This document shows, piece by piece, positions 15,760 through 24,986 of a stretch of DNA of 64,000 nucleotides (position 1 is its first letter; each line of letters opens with the position of its first letter). Position numbers and translations under genes: made by a program. This DNA comes from Oscillospiraceae bacterium (GTDB lineage Bacteria > Bacillota > Clostridia > Oscillospirales > Ruminococcaceae): the NCBI GenBank assembly GCA_021199335.1, contig JAJQIG010000046.1, positions 195,428-259,427 on the forward strand. Direction: 5' to 3'. The notes under the pieces were generated by a model that did no database searches, was not told the origin of the DNA, and saw only the letters and a list, made by a program, of their open reading frames with translations.

Positions 15760-18135
15760 ATGTATAATATCGAAAGCTTTACCAAAAAGGCGAATACAGT
15801 CATAAACAAGGCTTTTTTGCAGGCAGGGAAGCTGGGTCATACCTATGTCGGCAGCGAGCATATTCTTTTGTCGCTCATAAGTGAGCAGGGCTGTACAGCA
15901 TCAGGCGCATTCCGAATGTGCGGAATAAGCGAAGCCGATGTTATGAAAAAGGTAGTTGAATTTGTTGGCAGGGGTGAGCCTTCCGTTGTTAGCGATGATT
16001 CGATTACCCCTGCCGTAAAAAGGGCAATAGAAAATGCAGCGGAAATTGCTTTTGAATCAGGTTCCAGACTTGCGGGAACGGAGCATCTGCTTGCGGCAAT
16101 TTTGAGGCAGGAGGACTGCACCGCCGTTGCTATCCTTAAAGAGCTTGGCAGTAATATTTCAAGGCTTTCCGGAGTTTGCGCAGCCGCATCGGGTACAAAA
16201 CAGGGAAGCGCGGAAATGAAGCTGCCGAATCTAATGAAATATGCCCGTGACCTTACGAAGGAGGCAGCCGAAAATAAGTGTGATCCCGTTATAGGGCGTG
16301 AAAAGGAAATTGAGCGTGTGGTTCGTATTCTTTCAAGAAGAAATAAAAATAATCCCTGCCTTATAGGTGAAGCGGGAGTGGGCAAAACCGCAGTTGTTGA
16401 GGGCATTGCAGCTATGCTTGCCGAAGGAAATGTTCCCGAAGCCATAAGGAGAAAGCATATTTTTTCGCTGAACCTTACCTCAATGCTTGCGGGAGCAAAA
16501 TACAGGGGCGATTTTGAGGAACGTGTCAAGCTCTGCCTTGACGAGGTTGCAGGAAACGGAAATATTATCCTCTTTATTGACGAACTTCATACCATAGTCG
16601 GAGCAGGTGCCGCTGAGGGGGCAATCGATGCCGCCAATATACTCAAACCACAGCTTGCGAGGGGAGAGCTTCAGGTTATCGGCGCAACCACCATATCGGA
16701 ATATCGCAAATATATCGAAAAGGACGCCGCACTCGATCGCCGCTTTCAGCAGGTTATGATAAATGAACCGAACGAGGAAGAGGCGGTGAGGATTATAAGC
16801 GGCTTAAAAAAATGCTATGAGGATTTCCATAATGCCAATATAACCGATGAAGCCGTGCGCACAGCCGTTGAGCTTTCCATCCGTTATCAACCGGAGCGTT
16901 TCCTCCCCGATAAGGCAATAGACCTTATAGACGAAGCCGCCTCAAGGGAGAGAATGAAAGCCGCCGCCACTCCGCAAACGCTTAGCCAGCTTGCGGACAG
17001 CCTTAAGCATATGCTTGAAAAACAGCAGCCGCAGCGCAGAACCGCCGAGCTCCTTCCTCAAAGCCGAAATGCCGAAAAATATCGCAGCCTGCCAAGCTGG
17101 TATAGCCCGGGAGAGGAAAAACGTGTCACGGTTAACGGAGAGAGCATAGCGGAGATAATTTCCGATATTACGGGAATTCCCCTTAAAAGCATAACAGCAG
17201 GGGAGAGCGAACGTTTGCTTAATCTTGAGGGGGAGCTTCATAAAAGAATTATCGGTCAGGATAATGCGGTACATGCCGTTGCGGATGCGGTAAGGCGAAG
17301 TCGTACAGGACTTAAAGAACCCAAGCGTCCAATGGGATGCTTCCTTTTCACCGGCCCCACAGGTTCAGGCAAGACTGAGCTTTCAAAGGCGCTTGCAGAG
17401 TGCCTTTTCGGCGATGAAGAATCGCTTATACGTTTTGATATGTCGGAGTATATGGAAAAGCACAGCGTTTCAAAGCTGATAGGTTCTCCTCCCGGATATG
17501 TCGGCTGCGAGGATGGTGGAATATTGACTGAACGTGTCCGCCGAAAGCCATACAGCGTGATTCTTTTTGATGAGATAGAGAAGGCGCACAGCGATATAAA
17601 TAATATTCTCCTCCAAATTTTTGAGGAAGGAACGCTTATGGACAGCAGCGGACGTTCGGTAAGTTTCCGCAATACGGTTGTTATCTTAACATCAAACCTC
17701 GGCGCAGCAAAACTGACGGAGAATAGTGGAGTGGGATTTTTATATAACAGTTCTTCCGATTCGGAAAAAAGCCTTATGAAAGAGGTTCGGAATTATTTCA
17801 GCCCTGAGCTTTTGGGAAGGCTCGATGAAATAATAGTTTTTAGGCAGCTTACGGATAATCAGCTTGCGGATATTGCAAAGAAGATGCTTGATGGCTTAAA
17901 GAAACGTGCTCTTGCCCTTGAAATTTCCGTTGAATTTGCCCCCGAAGCGGTTGAAAAACTTGCAAAATGCGGATGCGGCAAAAGCGGAGCAAGAAATCTT
18001 AGGCATGATATAACCGTTAACGTTGAAAATATGCTTTCAAAGAAAATTTTAAGTGGGGAAATAAAAAAGGGGGACAGCGTCAGATTGCTTATTGAAAATG
18101 ATTCTTTCAGCTTTAAAACGGTTCAGCTGCAATAA
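15760..18135 (+). CDS. clpC: ClpC/ClpA-like AAA+ protease ATPase subunit
   Basis: 791 residues. The Clp N-domain covers residues 1-145 and includes HTYVGSEHILLSL. AAA module 1 has Walker A GEAGVGKTAVVEG (about 204-216) and Walker B IILFIDELHT. AAA module 2 has Walker A GPTGSGKTELSKA and the downstream Clp segment GSPPGYVGCEDGG. The protein unfolds substrates for ClpP or acts as a disaggregase. The linker between the modules (about 405-460) is short and lacks a recognisable UVR motif, which in ClpC proteins serves McsA/MecA-type adaptors. This makes it shorter than typical ClpC (about 810-820). GAGGTG precedes the start. It is monocistronic as far as can be seen, and clpP is not in the window. 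Confidence 0.88.
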   Translation: MYNIESFTKKANTVINKAFLQAGKLGHTYVGSEHILLSLISEQGCTASGAFRMCGISEADVMKKVVEFVGRGEPSVVSDDSITPAVKRAIENAAEIAFESGSRLAGTEHLLAAILRQEDCTAVAILKELGSNISRLSGVCAAASGTKQGSAEMKLPNLMKYARDLTKEAAENKCDPVIGREKEIERVVRILSRRNKNNPCLIGEAGVGKTAVVEGIAAMLAEGNVPEAIRRKHIFSLNLTSMLAGAKYRGDFEERVKLCLDEVAGNGNIILFIDELHTIVGAGAAEGAIDAANILKPQLARGELQVIGATTISEYRKYIEKDAALDRRFQQVMINEPNEEEAVRIISGLKKCYEDFHNANITDEAVRTAVELSIRYQPERFLPDKAIDLIDEAASRERMKAAATPQTLSQLADSLKHMLEKQQPQRRTAELLPQSRNAEKYRSLPSWYSPGEEKRVTVNGESIAEIISDITGIPLKSITAGESERLLNLEGELHKRIIGQDNAVHAVADAVRRSRTGLKEPKRPMGCFLFTGPTGSGKTELSKALAECLFGDEESLIRFDMSEYMEKHSVSKLIGSPPGYVGCEDGGILTERVRRKPYSVILFDEIEKAHSDINNILLQIFEEGTLMDSSGRSVSFRNTVVILTSNLGAAKLTENSGVGFLYNSSSDSEKSLMKEVRNYFSPELLGRLDEIIVFRQLTDNQLADIAKKMLDGLKKRALALEISVEFAPEAVEKLAKCGCGKSGARNLRHDITVNVENMLSKKILSGEIKKGDSVRLLIENDSFSFKTVQLQ

Positions 18136-18236
18136 AATCGGACAAACTATATCTATGCCACCGTCCACATGACTTTGCTTTAACGAATAAAATTACTTTT
18201 ATCGTTAACAATAAGCCGTGAAGGGCGGTGATTGTT

Positions 18237-19163
18237 TTGATAGAAAAGGACATCTTTATTATAGGAGCAGGTCCTGCGGGATCAACTGCAGCAATTTATG
18301 CCGCAAGAGCAGGTCTGAGTACCGTTGTGAACGAAAACGGACTTATCGGCGGTCAAACAGCAAACAGCGTTATGATTGAAAACTATCTTGGATTTATGCA
18401 AATAAGCGGAAGAAGCTTTGCTGAACGTATTGAAGAACAGCTTAAAGTTTCGGGTGCGCTTATTCAAGAATTTAACAATATCCTTGAATTGAAGCTTTCC
18501 GATAAGGAAAAAATAATAGAAACCACATCAGGATGCTTTTCCGCAAAAGCGGTTGTAATTGCATCGGGGAGCTCGCCGAGAAAGCTACCTGTTGAAAGCG
18601 AAAAACGTCTTAGCGGAAGGGGTATTCACTATTGCTCCCTCTGCGACGGAAGTCTTTATAAGGGTAAAATCGTAGCCGTTACGGGCAGCGGAAATGCCGC
18701 CCTTGAGGAAGCGCTCTATCTTTCGGAAATTGCTTCGGAGGTTATTATGCTTTGCAGAAGTGAGGTTTTTCACGGAGAACGCGGGCTTACAAGGCGTGTT
18801 GAAAGCTGCGGCAATATAACGCTGCATTTCAATGAGAATATAGTTGCCGCCGAGGGGAACAGATTTCTTGAATATATCGAAACGGAGAACGCACACAGCG
18901 GAAAACGCTTTCGGTATAATGTCGATGCGCTTTTTGTCTGCATAGGCAGCGACCCTGCAACAGAGCAGTTTAAGGACATTATAAACCTTGATGAAAGGGG
19001 ATATATCATTACGGACGAAAGACTTATGACCAATGTAAAAGGCGTTTTTGCGGCGGGCGATGTTCGCTCAAAAAAATGGCGGCAGATTATCACTGCCGCC
19101 GCAGACGGAGCCATAGCCGCCCTTGAAGCTGAAACTTTTATAAAGGAGAATCTATATGCTTAA
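18237..19163 (+). CDS. trxB: Thioredoxin reductase-like flavoprotein
   Basis: About 308 residues. The FAD-binding motif IIGAGPAGSTAAIYAARAG is at the N-terminus, the redox-active pair is CSLC in HYCSLCDGSLYKG (about residue 137), the NAD(P)-binding motif is VTGSGNAALEEALYL, and the second FAD contact is GVFAAGDVR. It should transfer electrons from NAD(P)H to a small thiol protein in the cytoplasm. I prefer TTG 18237, which lies 7 bases after GGGCGG and gives the usual short N-terminus before the FAD motif; GTG 18228 is an alternative. The C-terminus overlaps the following glutaredoxin-like gene by 8 bases, pointing to its electron acceptor. True TrxR versus a relative is not settled. Confidence 0.85.
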   Translation: MIEKDIFIIGAGPAGSTAAIYAARAGLSTVVNENGLIGGQTANSVMIENYLGFMQISGRSFAERIEEQLKVSGALIQEFNNILELKLSDKEKIIETTSGCFSAKAVVIASGSSPRKLPVESEKRLSGRGIHYCSLCDGSLYKGKIVAVTGSGNAALEEALYLSEIASEVIMLCRSEVFHGERGLTRRVESCGNITLHFNENIVAAEGNRFLEYIETENAHSGKRFRYNVDALFVCIGSDPATEQFKDIINLDERGYIITDERLMTNVKGVFAAGDVRSKKWRQIITAAADGAIAALEAETFIKENLYA

Positions 19164-19392
19164 AATTTTTTCATCCGACAGTTGCGGTTATTGCAGAAAG
19201 CTTAAAGCATATCTTGACGAAAAACGAGTACGCTATGATGTTATTGACGTAAATGAGAGTGAAGAAAACTACCGTAAATTAATTGATATTTCGGGCCAGA
19301 CAGGAATCCCCGTCACCGTTGCCGATGACGGAAACTTTGTCATCGGATTTGATATAGATAAAATTAATGATATGGCGGGAATTGCGAATTGA
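19156..19392 (+). CDS. Glutaredoxin/NrdH-like redox protein
   Basis: 78 residues with a thioredoxin fold: first strand MLKIFSSDSCGYC, CxxC active site (CGYC, residues 10-13), the cis-proline segment GIPVTV and the GFD motif near the C-terminus. Small NrdH/glutaredoxin-like proteins reduce disulfides such as that of ribonucleotide reductase. Its overlap with the thioredoxin reductase-like gene suggests it is reduced by that flavoprotein instead of by glutathione, as NrdH proteins are. An alternative is a selenium- or uric-acid-associated redox partner, but nothing nearby supports this. Confidence 0.85.
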   Translation: MLKIFSSDSCGYCRKLKAYLDEKRVRYDVIDVNESEENYRKLIDISGQTGIPVTVADDGNFVIGFDIDKINDMAGIAN

Positions 19393-19412
19393 TTAAGTCC
19401 TCCCTGTATAAG

Positions 19413-20678
19413 CTACTTTTTGCTGTCCAATTTTACTGTAAATGAAACAACCTTTTCACTATCATATGAAGCGGTAATGCTGCCCCTGAGCGCCTCGGCA
19501 ATGGCTTTGGCTGCGGAAAGACCTATGCCATAGCCGCCGTTTTTTTGGGTTCTTGCGCTGTCGCCCCGATAAAACCTATCGAAGAGTCTTGATGGGTTTT
19601 CATCGGGAAGCTCCGAGCAGACATTTTTTACGGTAATAATGACAGATTTGTCCCGCTTCTTAACGCTGACATCTATTTTTCCTCCGCTTTCGGAATATTT
19701 CACAGCATTGTCGAGGAGAATCGATAAAAGCTGCGAAAATGCATCCTTGTTCACATCCGCGTGAACCGCCGACTCTATATCGGTGGAGATTTTAATCCCA
19801 TTTTGTGCCGCAAGCTCAAAGAATGGGTTTAAAGCATCCTCTGTTATGGAGGAAATATCCCCATCCGAAAGGGGCAGATTAAGACTGCTTTCGTCCATTT
19901 TTGAAAGGGTGAGGAGATTTTGCATAAGTCCATTAAGCCGCCTTGTCTGTGTGCGTATGTTTGAACTCCATTTCGTTTCGCCTGTGTGAAGCTCCAGCGC
20001 ATCTGTGTTTGCAAGGATTATGGCAAGGGGGGTTTTTATTTCATGACCTGCATTTGTAACAAACTGTTTTTGCTTTTCAATGTTTTCCGCAATCGGATAG
20101 ATGACCTTTTTTGAAAGAAGTATTACAAGCAAAAGCATAAGACACCAGCAAACTATTCCGACCGAAACGGAAATTGCAAGAATCATAAAAACCGAACGAT
20201 TATCATTTGAAATATCAAGGAAAACCGCAACAATTTCTTCTCCGTTCCGTGAGGATGAAACTTTATAGCGGAAGTTTTTTATTTTTCCCTCTGTTTTACC
20301 CGATGAAATAACCTGTAAAGCGTATTTCTCCGCCTCTGTTTCGGTAACTGAGGAAATTCTTCCAACATCAGTAATGATAATTTTGCCGTCCGAAGCCGAA
20401 ACCTTGACAAGGAAAAATCGTGCTGACATGGCGTTATCTTCGCTTATTGCCCCTATTAGCAGGTCGGGTAACGGTATTTTTTCGGGTTTTTCCGTTGCTT
20501 TGTTCATCCTGTTTCGGGGTGTCCCCTCATTCTCCGAAAGCATATCAAGCATCGTCCTCGACTGCTTGTCGGTAATTGCATAGCTTGCAATGTTAAGCAC
20601 ACCGAGAAGCACCGTAAGAAGAACTGTTATCGCAGTCATAGATGAAAGAATGAATTTTTTTTGAAGAGATTTTATCAT
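19413..20678 (-). CDS. Sensor histidine kinase (OmpR-type two-component system)
   Basis: 421 residues. There are transmembrane helices at about 12-33 and 165-190, with an extracellular loop of about 130 residues between them. The HisKA domain has the phosphoacceptor in HEIKTPLAII (about residue 213), and the HATPase_c domain has LLDNAVKYSESGG and GYGIGLSAAKAIAEALRG. It has no obvious HAMP domain. It is encoded directly after its response regulator; the start ATG overlaps the regulator's stop by 4 bases, so translation is coupled. The stimulus is unknown. Confidence 0.92.
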   Translation of the reverse strand: MIKSLQKKFILSSMTAITVLLTVLLGVLNIASYAITDKQSRTMLDMLSENEGTPRNRMNKATEKPEKIPLPDLLIGAISEDNAMSARFFLVKVSASDGKIIITDVGRISSVTETEAEKYALQVISSGKTEGKIKNFRYKVSSSRNGEEIVAVFLDISNDNRSVFMILAISVSVGIVCWCLMLLLVILLSKKVIYPIAENIEKQKQFVTNAGHEIKTPLAIILANTDALELHTGETKWSSNIRTQTRRLNGLMQNLLTLSKMDESSLNLPLSDGDISSITEDALNPFFELAAQNGIKISTDIESAVHADVNKDAFSQLLSILLDNAVKYSESGGKIDVSVKKRDKSVIITVKNVCSELPDENPSRLFDRFYRGDSARTQKNGGYGIGLSAAKAIAEALRGSITASYDSEKVVSFTVKLDSKK

Positions 20679-21349
20679 GTTATCTCCTCCAAGGTATAGC
20701 CGATATTTCGCTTCGCTTTTATCTCAACATTTGCGTTAAGTGCGAGCAAACGCTTTCTGAGATAGGATATATAAACCCAAACCGCACCGATTTCCGCGTC
20801 GGAATTATAACCCCATACATTAACAAGCAGCTCCTCCGACGAGAGATAGATTCCCTTGTTGAGCATAAGCTGCTCCATAAGTCTGTATTCAAGCCTTGAA
20901 AGCTTAAATGTCTGCCCGTTTCCGCTAAGTTCAAAGCTCTGCATATTAAGGGAAATATTACCGCAGCTAAGAATATCCGGAGTGTATTCCTCACGGCGAC
21001 GAAGCATTGCACGTACCCTCGCAAGAAGCTCACCCATTTCAAACGGCTTTGCAAGATAATCGTCTGCTCCGGCATCAAGCCCCTGAATTTTGTCCTCGAC
21101 CTCAGCTTTCGCAGTAAGAAGCAGAATCGGAGTGCGAAATCCCTCGTGTCGAAGTCTGGAAAGAACCTCAATTCCGCTCATTTTTGGCATCATTATATCC
21201 AGGATAATTCCATCATAATTACCAAGCCTTGCATAATCAAGAGCATCCGCGCCGTCGTATACAGCGTCAACAATGTATTTGTGATAGGTGAGAATGTCCG
21301 TAACCGCTTCCGACATGGATTCTTCATCCTCCGCATATAAAAGCTTCAT
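20675..21349 (-). CDS. Response regulator, OmpR/PhoB family
   Basis: 224 residues. The receiver domain has DEES at its acidic pocket, the phosphoacceptor Asp near residue 51 in GIILDIMMPKMSG, and the switch Lys in DYLAKPFEMGELLAR. The C-terminal winged helix (about 125-220) contains LSRLEYRLMEQLML and WVYISYLRKRL. It is the first gene of a two-gene operon with the kinase. Target genes are unknown. Confidence 0.93.
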   Translation of the reverse strand: MKLLYAEDEESMSEAVTDILTYHKYIVDAVYDGADALDYARLGNYDGIILDIMMPKMSGIEVLSRLRHEGFRTPILLLTAKAEVEDKIQGLDAGADDYLAKPFEMGELLARVRAMLRRREEYTPDILSCGNISLNMQSFELSGNGQTFKLSRLEYRLMEQLMLNKGIYLSSEELLVNVWGYNSDAEIGAVWVYISYLRKRLLALNANVEIKAKRNIGYTLEEIT

Positions 21350-21429
21350 AAATAATCACCCCGTTCCAATATCTAGTGTAACCATTTTACATAGCGAACC
21401 TTAATTTTAGTTTAAGAAAGCTCCTTGAT

Positions 21430-22041
21430 TCAAAAAATATCAATGCCCATCCTCTTTAGCTTAAGCATTGCGTCAATTATGATTTCGGCATGGTCAAAAG
21501 CAATACCGTATGAGGAGATAACCTCTGCCTTAAATCGCTCACCCACCCATGTTTTTTCCTTTTTAAGCTTGATTTCGGCGGTGAGAACCTCTTTGTCGGA
21601 GGAGAGAGTAAGCCTATTCCCGTCAAAGCCTATCTCGAACCAGTATACATCATCGGCATCATCAGCGGCTTCGGCTTTCACATCATCCATGTTAACTACC
21701 GCCATAAATGCGCAGGTCATAACCCATGTCCGAGGGTCACGGTTCGGCGTGCTTACAAAACGAACCTGCTCAAGGTGAAGGTTTGTTATGCCTGTTTCCT
21801 CTTCAAGCTCCCTTGCGGCGGCAGCATCAACCGTTTCATTAGGATTTGAAAATCCCCCGGGCAGCGCCCACATTCCAAGATAAGGGTGACCGCCTCTCTT
21901 TATCATAAGCAGACGAAATTTTCCGTTATCTTCGGCAAAAATAAGGTTATCCGCCGTCACTGATGGCCGTGGATAGTTTCCGGGCTTGTATGCCGCAAGA
22001 AATTCAGCCTCGGTAAGTCCGTTTTTGTCTTTAAGCTCCAT
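21430..22041 (-). CDS. Nudix hydrolase, NrtR/ADP-ribose pyrophosphatase-like
   Basis: 203 residues. The Nudix box is complete: GGFSNPNETVDAAAARELEE with the following ETGI (about residues 68-91). The C-terminal GIAFDHAEIIIDAMLKL matches the segment that follows the Nudix fold in NrtR-type proteins, but the chain ends there and no winged helix follows, so it is likely a hydrolase of ADP-ribose or a related nucleotide and not the NAD repressor. AAAGGAG precedes ATG 22041. A consensus-like promoter is upstream. Confidence 0.85.
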   Translation of the reverse strand: MELKDKNGLTEAEFLAAYKPGNYPRPSVTADNLIFAEDNGKFRLLMIKRGGHPYLGMWALPGGFSNPNETVDAAAARELEEETGITNLHLEQVRFVSTPNRDPRTWVMTCAFMAVVNMDDVKAEAADDADDVYWFEIGFDGNRLTLSSDKEVLTAEIKLKKEKTWVGERFKAEVISSYGIAFDHAEIIIDAMLKLKRMGIDIF

Positions 22042-22157
22042 AAGAATTTCTCCTTTAAGAATGACATCCGCCTCCGAACTCCAAATTTCCGTCCGGAATT
22101 CACCAAATTGGTCAGCAATGCCACATATATCGTTTTATTGCATAAGTTTGTGAATTT

Positions 22158-22186
22158 ATGATAACATTTTTATATCGCAATGTCAA
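22158..22186 (-). promoter_or_regulatory. Sigma-A promoter for the Nudix gene
   Basis: Minus strand TTGACA (22181-22186), 17 bases, TATCAT (22158-22163). The leader contains the interrupted palindrome ACCAAATTGGT (22102-22112). Confidence 0.7.
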
Positions 22187-22367
22187 TAACGCATCGGCAT
22201 TGGAACGCATATTTTAGGTTTCGTGTTAATTTTTAGCAAAAAGCCGCCAAAGACGAATCTGAAGCAGGACAATCCTTCAAAATAACCATTAAACAGCCTT
22301 TGATAATTAAATTTATAGTGCATTTTGCAAGAAAATCCGAAAAGTTATGCAAATTTCAAAAAAACTA
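22187..22367. other. Divergent spacer between the Nudix and glnN promoters
   Basis: About 180 AT-rich bases between the two divergent promoters. I see no gene or clear repeat here. With the flanking leaders the gene-free interval is 455 bases (22042-22496). Confidence 0.5.
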
Positions 22368-22396
22368 TTGACAAAACAAAAAAAGTGGAGTATTAT
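22368..22396 (+). promoter_or_regulatory. Sigma-A promoter for glnN
   Basis: TTGACA (22368-22373), 17 bases, TATTAT (22391-22396); the predicted transcript starts near 22403. Confidence 0.8.
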
Positions 22397-22418
22397 ATTA
22401 TTGTAATCAATTTGTTTA

Positions 22419-22472
22419 AGAAGCAATGGCGCTTCGGCTGATACTTTCAGTGTCTGTCGAAGCGCCTTTTTG
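22419..22472 (+). promoter_or_regulatory. Transcription attenuator in the glnN leader (competing hairpin plus terminator)
   Basis: A strong terminator, GGCGCTTCG (22428-22436) with CGAAGCGCC (22458-22466) followed by TTTTT, lies between the promoter and the glnN start. Just upstream, GAAGC (22420-22424) can instead pair with GCTTC (22431-22435), the same bases used by the terminator's 5' arm, enclosing the six-base loop AATGGC. This loop has A at position 1 and G at position 4, as in hairpins bound by ANTAR antiterminator proteins. Only one such hairpin is visible, whereas known targets have two. Confidence 0.6.
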
Positions 22473-22496
22473 TATTCTTGATGGGAGGAAATTATT

Positions 22497-24605
22497 ATGT
22501 CAGAAGCTACAGTTCAGGGAGTTACTAACGTACCCGATTATTTCGGCTGCAACGTTTTTAACGAGGAAACAATGAAAAACAGACTGCCGAAGAATGTCTA
22601 TAAGTCTTTGCTTAAGACAAAGCAGCTCGGTACAGCGCTTGATACAGACGTTGCAGAGGTTATCGCATCTGCAATGAAGGAATGGGCTATTGAGAAGGGC
22701 GCTACACATTATACACACTGGTTCCACCCTATGACAGGCGTTACCGCCGAAAAGCACGATTCCTTTATCTCACCTACATCCGATGGAAAGGTTATCATGG
22801 AATTTTCAGGCAAGGAGCTTATCAAGGGCGAGCCTGATGCGTCGTCTTTCCCTTCGGGCGGACTTCGTGCAACCTTTGAAGCAAGAGGATATACAGCTTG
22901 GGATCCCACATCTCCCGCATTCGTTAAGGATGGTTCACTCTATATCCCTACGGCTTTCTGTTCTTATACAGGTGAAATACTCGATAAGAAAACACCTCTT
23001 CTCCGCTCAATGGAGGTTCTTTCCGAACAGGCATTGAGAGTCCTAAGACTTTTCGGAAATACAACCGCTACAAGAGTTACAACAACAGTCGGTCCTGAGC
23101 AGGAATATTTCCTTGTTGATAAGAAGCTCTATGATCAGCGTGAAGACCTTATTTTAACAGGAAGAACACTTTTCGGCGCAAAAGCACCTAAAGGTCAGGA
23201 GCTTGAAGATCACTACTTCGGAAATATTAAAACAAGAGTTTCCGAATATATGAAGGAGCTCGACAGAGAGCTTTGGAAGCTCGGAATTTGCTCAAAAACA
23301 AAGCATAATGAGGTTGCTCCCGCACAGCATGAAATGGCTCCTATCTTTACAACCTCCAATGTAGCCGCAGACCAGAATGCGCTTACGATGGAAATTATGA
23401 AGAAGGTTGCGCTTAAGCATGGTCTTGTCTGCCTTCTCCATGAAAAGCCTTTTGCAGGTGTAAACGGCTCCGGTAAGCATAACAACTGGTCAATGTCCAC
23501 AAATGACGGTCAGAACCTTCTTGATCCGGGCGATGATCCTAAGGATAACTTCCAGTTCCTTACTTTCCTTGCTGCTATCATTAAGGCTGTTGATGAGTAT
23601 TCTGACCTCCTTAGACTTTCTGTTGCCTCTGCAGGTAATGACCACCGTCTTGGGGCAAATGAAGCACCTCCGGCAATCATTTCAATCTTCCTCGGAGATG
23701 AACTTCAGACAATCGTTGATGCCCTTGAATCGGGCAAAATGATCGCAGAAAATCAGGATAAGGAATTCATTATCGGCGTTGAAGCTCTGCCTAATTTCCC
23801 TAAGGATACAACCGACCGTAACAGAACGTCTCCGTTTGCATTCACAGGTAATAAGTTTGAGTTCCGTGCCCTTGGTTCGGCTGATACTATCGCTTGCACA
23901 AACTATATCCTTAATACAATCGTAGCTAAGGAGCTTAAGGGATTTGCCGATGAGCTTGAAAATTCGGAGAACTTCGCAGCTGACCTTAATAAGCTTCTTG
24001 TTAAGACAATTAAGGAGCATAAGCGCATTATCTTCAACGGCAACGGCTATGATGAATCATGGATTGAAGAGGCTAAGAGAAGAGGACTTCCCAACCTTGT
24101 TTCAACGGTTGATGCTGTTCCTCACTTCACAGATGAAAAGAATATTAAGGTCTTTGAGGAATTCAAGGTTCTTACAAGAACCGAGATTGTATCGAGAACA
24201 GAAATCCTTCTCGAGAATTACTCCAAGATTATCAATATCGAAGCTCTTACAATGATTGATATGACCAGAAAGGAAATTATTCCTGCTGCATTCACGTTCT
24301 CCAAGGAGCTTGCGGATTCTATGGTTTCAAAGAAGACAATTGGCGTAAACTTTGATGCCGAAAAGAGAGTTGCCGATAAGGTTTCCTGCCTTACAAACCA
24401 GATTGTCGAAGCAGTGGATACCCTCAGCAATGACCTTATCAAGAGCAAGGAAATTACTGAAGCTGAAGCAAATGCAAGATTTTTCAGAGATACGGTGTTC
24501 TCTTCAATGCAGTCCTTGAGAGCTGTTGTAGATGAGCTTGAAACGATTACCTCCGATAAGGTATGGCCGTTCCCTGCATATACCGACCTTCTTTTCAGGG
24601 TTTGA
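22497..24605 (+). CDS. glnN: Glutamine synthetase type III (GlnN)
   Basis: 702 residues, the long GSIII form found in Bacteroides and many Clostridia. Signature stretches include an N-terminal [31 protein letters not shown] (metal/glutamate site), [30 protein letters not shown] and [19 protein letters not shown]. It condenses ammonia with glutamate using ATP in cytoplasmic nitrogen assimilation. GGGAGG (22483-22488) precedes ATG 22497. Codon usage is strongly biased, as in a highly expressed gene. Expression is probably controlled by the attenuator in its leader. It stands alone as a single-gene unit. Confidence 0.96.
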   Translation: MSEATVQGVTNVPDYFGCNVFNEETMKNRLPKNVYKSLLKTKQLGTALDTDVAEVIASAMKEWAIEKGATHYTHWFHPMTGVTAEKHDSFISPTSDGKVIMEFSGKELIKGEPDASSFPSGGLRATFEARGYTAWDPTSPAFVKDGSLYIPTAFCSYTGEILDKKTPLLRSMEVLSEQALRVLRLFGNTTATRVTTTVGPEQEYFLVDKKLYDQREDLILTGRTLFGAKAPKGQELEDHYFGNIKTRVSEYMKELDRELWKLGICSKTKHNEVAPAQHEMAPIFTTSNVAADQNALTMEIMKKVALKHGLVCLLHEKPFAGVNGSGKHNNWSMSTNDGQNLLDPGDDPKDNFQFLTFLAAIIKAVDEYSDLLRLSVASAGNDHRLGANEAPPAIISIFLGDELQTIVDALESGKMIAENQDKEFIIGVEALPNFPKDTTDRNRTSPFAFTGNKFEFRALGSADTIACTNYILNTIVAKELKGFADELENSENFAADLNKLLVKTIKEHKRIIFNGNGYDESWIEEAKRRGLPNLVSTVDAVPHFTDEKNIKVFEEFKVLTRTEIVSRTEILLENYSKIINIEALTMIDMTRKEIIPAAFTFSKELADSMVSKKTIGVNFDAEKRVADKVSCLTNQIVEAVDTLSNDLIKSKEITEAEANARFFRDTVFSSMQSLRAVVDELETITSDKVWPFPAYTDLLFRV

Positions 24606-24857
24606 TAAAGCATGAATTTTCCGCTCCATGGCGGCAAATTTCCCAAACGGTCTATGTTCTTCCTCTTAACGAGAGGGGAGCGGGCTGAAATGAACGCAGT
24701 CAAGATTTCTCCATTATCTGAAATGTGTGATAATACGTTTGCTTAGCGTACTGCCGTATGTTCATACATTTACTCACTTTACATGGCAGGCAGGTTTTCC
24801 CTGAACCTGTCTGCCAATCTCCCTTATCAGGGAGTGAAAACGAATGTTCTGTATAGA
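24606..24857. other. Hairpin-rich spacer downstream of glnN
   Basis: No open frame of note. It holds nested inverted repeats: CCGCTCC (24621-24627) with GGAGCGG (24677-24683), enclosing CCTCT/AGAGG (24662-24666 with 24672-24676), and a 12-bp stem GGCAGGCAGGTT (24785-24796) with AACCTGTCTGCC (24804-24815). These may be glnN 3'-end structures or remains of a palindromic repeat. Confidence 0.5.
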
Positions 24858-24888
24858 AAAAGGCACAGCTTTTTCGGGCTGTGCCTTT
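24858..24888 (+). terminator. Intrinsic terminator upstream of glyA
   Basis: GGCACAGC (24862-24869) pairs with GCTGTGCC (24878-24885), extended by AAA/TTT, with a T-rich tail on both strands. Confidence 0.7.
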
Positions 24889-24915
24889 CTATTTGCAACT
24901 TTTTTGGAAAAAGGG

Positions 24916-24944
24916 TTGAAAGAAAAGAAAAAACGGTGTATAAT
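24916..24944 (+). promoter_or_regulatory. Sigma-A promoter for glyA
   Basis: TTGAAA (24916-24921), 17 bases, TATAAT (24939-24944), about 45 bases upstream of ATG 24987. Confidence 0.75.
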
Positions 24945-24986
24945 AATATTGGCTGTTTTTTAAATATGTAAAGGAGTGTTTTACCA

